This document shows, piece by piece, positions 58,821 through 64,000 of a stretch of DNA of 64,000 nucleotides; the first letter of the stretch is position 1; each line of letters opens with the position of its first letter. The position numbers and the translations under genes were made by a program. Below the pieces are notes generated by a model. It saw only the letters and a list, made by a program, of their open reading frames with translations, was not told where the DNA came from and searched no databases. Source of the DNA: Humulus lupulus (lineage: Eukaryota; Streptophyta; Magnoliopsida; Rosales; Cannabaceae); contig NC_084794.1 in NCBI RefSeq assembly GCF_963169125.1, forward strand, positions 88,209,018 through 88,273,017, given 5' to 3'.

Positions 58821-60225
58821 TGTTAGGATTAGTTTTGGTATGTTTTTATGGCGTATTTTAAGATGCAATTTTAGTCTTTTATTTGGCTTTGTGCAATATT
58901 ATGCGATTATTTATTGTGTTTTTAGGAATAAGTGTGGTTATTAAGGAAATAGCTTGAAATTGGAAGAAAAGTGCTTAATTCTTGAAGAAACGGTGTTAAA
59001 AGGGCTAAGGAATGGAAATTGGGTGAAACCGAGGTCAAATTGGTGATTTGGTGAAAATTGGAATTAGAGTCGCAGCTCTATGGTGTAGAGTCGCGGGCCT
59101 AAGAGCTACAGAGAAGGGAAAAATCAACCAGAATTAGCGCCTAGGCGCCAGGGAGACAAAGCTGAGGCTCTATTAAAATGGGAATTAGAGCCTAGGCATT
59201 GCAACATTGAGCCATGACACTACATACTCCAGAGATGAAGTTTGGAACTTGAGGCAACCCAGAGCTGCGACGCTACCATATGGAGCTACGACCCCAGTCT
59301 GTATAGAAGCAGAATTTAGAGTATTTTTCAAGGGCAATTTTGTCCTTTCACATAGAATTAATTAGGGACTATGAAAGCTTTCTTAATGACAATTTTAAGA
59401 GTGGGTTAACCCTAGGAGACAGAGATAAGCACATTGTGAAGGATTGCAAATGGAATCAAAGAACTCATCAGAGTTTTTCTTCTTTTCTACTTTTAATTTC
59501 TGTAATTTGGATGCTTTTTAATTCTACTATGGTTATTATAAGTTCTGTCATGAACTAAACTATTTTTCTAGGGTGTTAGTGGATTCTCTTGAAACTTTAT
59601 TTTGAATTAATGCAAGTTTATGATTTCTATTCTGTCTTGTGATCTATTCGAATTTATGCTTAATGCTTGTGATTTACTGTCCATCTGTTACATGATTTAT
59701 ATGATTTTGATTCAAAATCTGAGATGTGAGAATTGATTATGTTGTAATTGAATAGACATAGATTTCATTATAGGAGGAGAGTACATATTTGGTCTTTGTA
59801 GCTTTAGGGTTGTCTTACTTAATGCCTACTTATGTTCATTTATCACAGAGATGTAGAAAATCTACACAAGGTTGAGACTTGTATATCCTAGTATGAATAT
59901 AAGTTACTTTTGGTGACTTGCTATCATGAGAGAGAATTGAATAGTATAATTTGTGTTACTGAAATATAAAGTGGATGGTAGATGGAGCTAATTGCCCTAG
60001 TTAATTTAAATATTGAATTCTATTTTCTTTGCAATCTTTTATTTATGAAATTACGTTCTTATTTCAATAGTTTTACTTAATTCTTATAATCAAATTATCA
60101 TTAACTAAATAGAATATTAGGATTAATGATTGGTACTTGGTAATAGTCCTTGTGGGTTCGACCTTTCTTACAATATATTACTTGTTAAATGAACGCGTAT
60201 ACTTCCGTGTAGAAAATCTGTAACA
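58821..60225 (+). repeat. Element H 5' LTR
   Basis: 1405 bp, TGTTAGGATTAG...AATCTGTAACA; the end is set by the PBS five bases later. The second LTR is outside the window, so the left edge rests on TGTTAG and the break in D's RT. Confidence 0.78.
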
Positions 60226-60363
60226 AGATTTTGGCGCCGTTGCCATGGAATATTTTTACTAATATCAAGGAAATTAATTATTTTTCTAATATGGTTGTTT
60301 TTATTTTATATTGTTCTAATTCTGTTTTTTCGCAATTTGTGATTTTAGTTGTTCAAGTAGTTT
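60226..60363 (+). other. Primer-binding site and leader of element H
   Basis: TTTTGGCGCCGTTGCCATGG (60229 onward) matches the tRNA-Asp type PBS TGGCGCCGTTGCC known from Athila. A T-rich leader follows to the gag ATG at 60364. Confidence 0.82.
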
Positions 60364-62139
60364 ATGCGACGACATGAATCAGAATCAAGGGTGCATGTTG
60401 ATCCTGAAATCGAGAAAAATTGATGAACAAATCGGAAACGAAAACGGTTAGAAAGAATGGCTCAAAATCAAGGTAACGGAGGGGGTGAAAATATTGCCCG
60501 TGACAATGTTGAGCTAAAGGATAACGCTGAAATAGCAGCGGGTAATCCAAGAGTGCCAGCTAGTAATATTGTTGTTGGAGGAGTTGTTGAACAAGTGGCA
60601 CTAGTTCAACAACCAGCATAAAGAAGTTTGAGAGATTACGTGCTACCTACTATCACAGAGGCACAGTCGTGTATTAGACCTCTAGTGGTTGATGCCAATA
60701 ACTTTTAGATCAACCCCACCATTATGCAAATGGTACAAGCATAGATTCAATTTAGGGGATTACCGACGGAAGATCCAAACTTGCATTTGGCAAATTTCTT
60801 AGAGCTCTGCGCCACATTTAACATGAACGGAGTAACAAATGTTGTAGTAAGGTTGAGGTTGTTTCCATTTTCATTAAGGGACCAAGCAAAAGTTGGCTTA
60901 TTTCTTTGGAAGCCAACTCTATTACAACATGGGAGGAGCTCACTCAGAAATTTTTGGCCAAATTTTTCCCACCATCCTTATTTGCAAGGTATAGAGGTGA
61001 AATCAACAATTTTCACCAAAGAGATGGTGAGTCGCTGTATGATGTGTGGGAGAGGTTTAAGGAGTTGTTCAGAAAATTCCCCCACCATGGAATTGAGAAA
61101 TGGATGTTAGTCCATATTTTTTTTATAATGGTTTGTGCGGTACTACTGACACAATCATTGATGCAACATCGGGATGAGCGTTAATGAGTAAGAGAGCTAA
61201 TGAGGCTTATGATATATTGGAAGAAATCGCTATGAATAGCTATCAGTGGCCATCAGAAAGAGAAACCACTAAGAAGGTGGTTGGAGTGCATGAATTGGAT
61301 GCCATCTCGATGTTGTCATCTCAAGTGGCAACATTGACCAAAAAGTTACAGCAAAACAACATTCAAGCTCCAGTTATGCAGATGCAAGTCATAACTAGGG
61401 ACCTTATTTATTTGAACAATGCACAATGAGGGATTTTTAAAAATATTCCTTTGGAGCAAGTGCGAGCAATAGGAAACTTCCCAAGGCCCTCCAACAACCC
61501 ATATTCCATGAGTTACAATCCAGGATGGCGGAATCACCCAAATTTTCTTGGAAAAATGGTCATGGTAGTTAGCAACAGTTTCAGTAGAATCAACCTGAGT
61601 ATCCACGGCCTCCTCCTGGGTTTTATTAGCAGCAACCAGTAAGAACTGCACAACAACCGATGCAAGCAAAACAAGATGGCTAGGCTGATGTGTTAACTCA
61701 ATTTATGACAGAAATGAGGTCATCAATTCAGAGCTTGGAAACTCAGATTGGACAGTTGGCCACGTTAATGGCAAACCGAGCTTAAGGGAACTTGCCATGC
61801 ACTACTGAAGTGAATCCAAAGGGAAATCCTAATGAATAGTGCCAAGCTATTACCTTGAGGAACGGAACAGTGTATGATGGACTGAGTATCGAGAAGAAAG
61901 TTGACCAGAATGAAGAGAAGGTTACTGAGAATCTTCCAACAAGAGAAGTGGTACCTCCAGTGTTTATAGAGCATCACATCAAAATTCCATATCCACAGAG
62001 ACTTCGAAAGAATAGTCTTGACAAGTAGTTCGCTAATTTCTTAGAGGTATTTAAGAGGCTACATATTAATATTCCATTTGCAGAGGCGCTAGAACAGATG
62101 CATAGTTACGTTAAGTTTATGAAAGAGATTTTATCAAAG
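60364..62139 (+). pseudogene. Element H gag remnant
   Basis: ATG at 60364 (MRRHESES), stop 20 codons later. Further pieces: SLRDYVLPTITEAQS near 60630, [20 protein letters not shown] near 60765, a frame change near 60885, then [38 protein letters not shown] and [16 protein letters not shown] to about 61100 (retrotrans_gag). A piece with MSKRANEAYDILEEIAMNSY and a coiled VATLTKKLQQN follows at 61184-61429. The rest to 62139 is a degraded linker. Order and motifs are those of Athila Gag. Non-functional. Confidence 0.82.
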
Positions 62140-64000
62140 AAGAGAAAGATGGAGGACTACGTACCTCTGGCATTGACAGAAGAATGCAGCGCCATTCTAC
62201 AAAGAAAGCTTCCATAGAAGTTGAGGGATCCTGGAAGTTTTACAACCCCTTGCACAATTGGTAACTTTGAGTGTAAGCACGTGTTGTGTGATTTGGGAGC
62301 CAACATTAATCTTATGCCTCTATCAGTATTCAAAAGACTTGGTTTGGGTGAGGCAAAGCCAACTACTATCACATTACAGTTAGTGGATTGATCAGTGGTG
62401 CCTCCGAGAGGGGGATCATAGAAAATGTTTTAGTAAAGGCCGATAAGTATATTTTCCCAGCAGATTTTATAGTTTTGGATATGGAGGAAGATACAAACGT
62501 GCCAATTATCCTTCGAAGACCTGTTCTAGCAACAAGACAAGCTCTAATTGATGTTCAAAAGGGAGAGCTTCGATTGAGAGTTCAGGGGGATAAGGTAGTG
62601 TTTAGTGTTTTTAAGGCGTTGACATATTCGAGAGCTAGTGACAGTTGTTATAGCGTTGATCTGATTGATAATGCAGTTTCAGGAAGAAGGTGGAACAGTG
62701 ATGCCTTAGAGGCATTTTTGAGAGGTGGTGAGGAAGATGATGATGATGTCGAGAAGAGGGAATATGTAAAGTGGATAAAATCTTACTAGCCATACAAAAA
62801 GAAGTTTAAAGAGTTGGAACAGGGACCAGGAAGATTGTTGCCACCCATTGAGCAGCCACCGGAGTTGGAATTAAAGTCTCTACCAGATCATTTATGTTAT
62901 GCTTATTTGGGAGAGAAAGAGACTTTACCTATAATTGTATCACCTACACTTTCTAAAAAAGAGATGGAGAAGTTATTGAGGGTTTTACGAGCTCATAAAT
63001 TAGCCATTAGTTGGACATTGGCAGATATTAGTGGGATAAGCCCTTCCACAATGATTCCTAGAATCTTGATGGAAGAGGATCAAAAGCCATCTATAGAAGC
63101 TCATCAAAGACTCAACCCAACCATGAAAGATTTGGTACTTGAGCAGATTCTTAAATGGTTAGATGTCAGGATAATCTACTCAATTTCTGATAGTGCTTGG
63201 GTGAGTCCATTGTAGGTGGTTTCAAAGAAGGGTGGAATAACCGTGGTGAAGAATGAAAATAATGAATTGATCCTGACACAAATCGTGACGGGATGGCACA
63301 TCTGTATTGACTATCGCAAGTTAAACAAGGCGACAAGAAAAGATCACTTCCCAATACCTGTTGTTCATCAAATGTTAGATAGGTTGGGTGGGCACGAATA
63401 TTAATTTTTTTGGATGGTTATTCAGGGTATCATCAAATTTCCATCACACTAGAAGATCAAGAGAAAACAACTTTATCATGCCCCTATGGCTTGTTTGCTT
63501 TCAGGAGAATGTCATTTGGACTATGTAATGCACCAACAATATTCCACGATGCATGATGGCCATCTTCTTGAATACGATGGAAAAGAGCATCAAGATTTTC
63601 ATGGATGATTTCTCTGTTTTTTATTCCTCATTTGATGTATGTCTTGACAACTTGGAGCAGGTGTTGAAACGGTGTGAGGAATCAAATTTTGTGTTAAACT
63701 GGGAAAAATGCCATTTTCTGGTGAAAGAGGGCATAATACTTGGGCACAAAATCTCTAGTAAGGGTATTGAGGTAGATTGCGCAAAAATCTCAACTATAGA
63801 GAATCTTCCACCACCGGTGTCGGTGAAAAGGGTGAGAAGCTTCCTTTGGCTTGCTGGATTTTACAATAGATTTATTAGGGATTTTTCAAAAATTTTGAAG
63901 CCTCTTTCGATCTTGTTGATGAATGGTGTGCAATTTGACTTCAATGAAGATTCTCTCAAGGCTTTCAAGGATCTAAAGGAGAAGTTAATTTCTGCACCAA
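62140..64000 (+). pseudogene. Element H protease and RT, cut by the window edge
   Basis: Protease at about 62215-62640: CKHVLCDLGANINLMPLS (Asp codon 62290), an in-frame stop at 62388, then a frame with NVPIILRRPVLATRQALID. RT: an open piece 62814-63215 with AHKLAISWTLADISGISPS and a stop at 63213; WHICIDYRKLNKATRKDHFP in 63216-63404; a shift near 63400; the catalytic FMDDFSVF near 63600; LNWEKCHFLVKEGIILGHKI and FLWLAGFYNRF to the edge. RNase H and integrase should follow outside. Confidence 0.85.

Larger units (their letters stand above)
58821..64000 (+). mobile_element. Element H: Athila-like Ty3/gypsy retrotransposon, 5' part
   Basis: Plus-strand element inserted in D's RT. 5' LTR 58821-60225, primer site TGGCGCCGTTGCC, gag, protease and RT to the window edge. 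The PBS and the protease motif CDLGANINLMP are hallmarks of Athila elements. Frequent stops show it is dead. The other LTR and target duplication lie outside. Confidence 0.88.

Noticed and set aside
1..64000. Host protein-coding genes
   Set aside because: Every recognisable domain belongs to LTR retrotransposons; stretches without ORFs are accounted for by LTRs, leaders and spacers.

Overview
This is plant nuclear DNA made almost wholly of LTR retrotransposons nested in one another; I see no cellular gene, no functional tRNA or rRNA gene and no CRISPR. Families of this kind (Tekay-like chromovirus, Tat-lineage and Athila-like Ty3/gypsy, Angela-like Ty1/copia), with 0.7-2.3 kb LTRs, point to an angiosperm with a repeat-rich genome. 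I cannot name the species.

Layout, using letters A-H for the elements. G (minus strand, Tekay-like gypsy, entering from the left edge) supplies a gag remnant at 1-627 and a 5' LTR ending near 22169. That LTR is split twice: by A (1393-10592, minus, Tekay-like, full length but decayed, target duplication GTTTA) and by B (11844-21748, plus, Angela-like copia, two 1854-bp LTRs, target duplication AAAAC). From 22171 lies D (minus, Angela-like copia). Its 3' LTR is split by C (23536-56986, plus, Tat-lineage gypsy, target duplication CTAAT), and its reverse transcriptase region is split by H (from 58821, plus, Athila-like, running off the right edge). C holds E (30661-52514, minus, Tekay-like, 5' LTR truncated). 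E holds F (35202-48521, plus, Tat lineage, target duplication AACAC). The chain D > C > E > F is a four-level nest, and target duplications fix the order for three of the insertions in the window plus F.

F is the youngest and best preserved. Its gag-pol frame (36933-42785) has one internal stop. Between pol and the 3' LTR it carries, on the opposite strand, an apparently intact three-exon gene of about 751 codons (43912-46352) with its own TATA box. C, an older relative, carries a broken antisense gene in the same place and also has an antisense TATA box. This antisense gene is the most interesting object in the window.

The sense genes follow the normal retrotransposon plan: Gag forms the particle, protease cuts the polyprotein, reverse transcriptase/RNase H copies RNA from a tRNA primer and the polypurine tract, and integrase inserts the DNA. 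Only F comes near a complete set; B keeps most of pol but has a damaged gag; A, C, D, E, G and H are pseudogenes.
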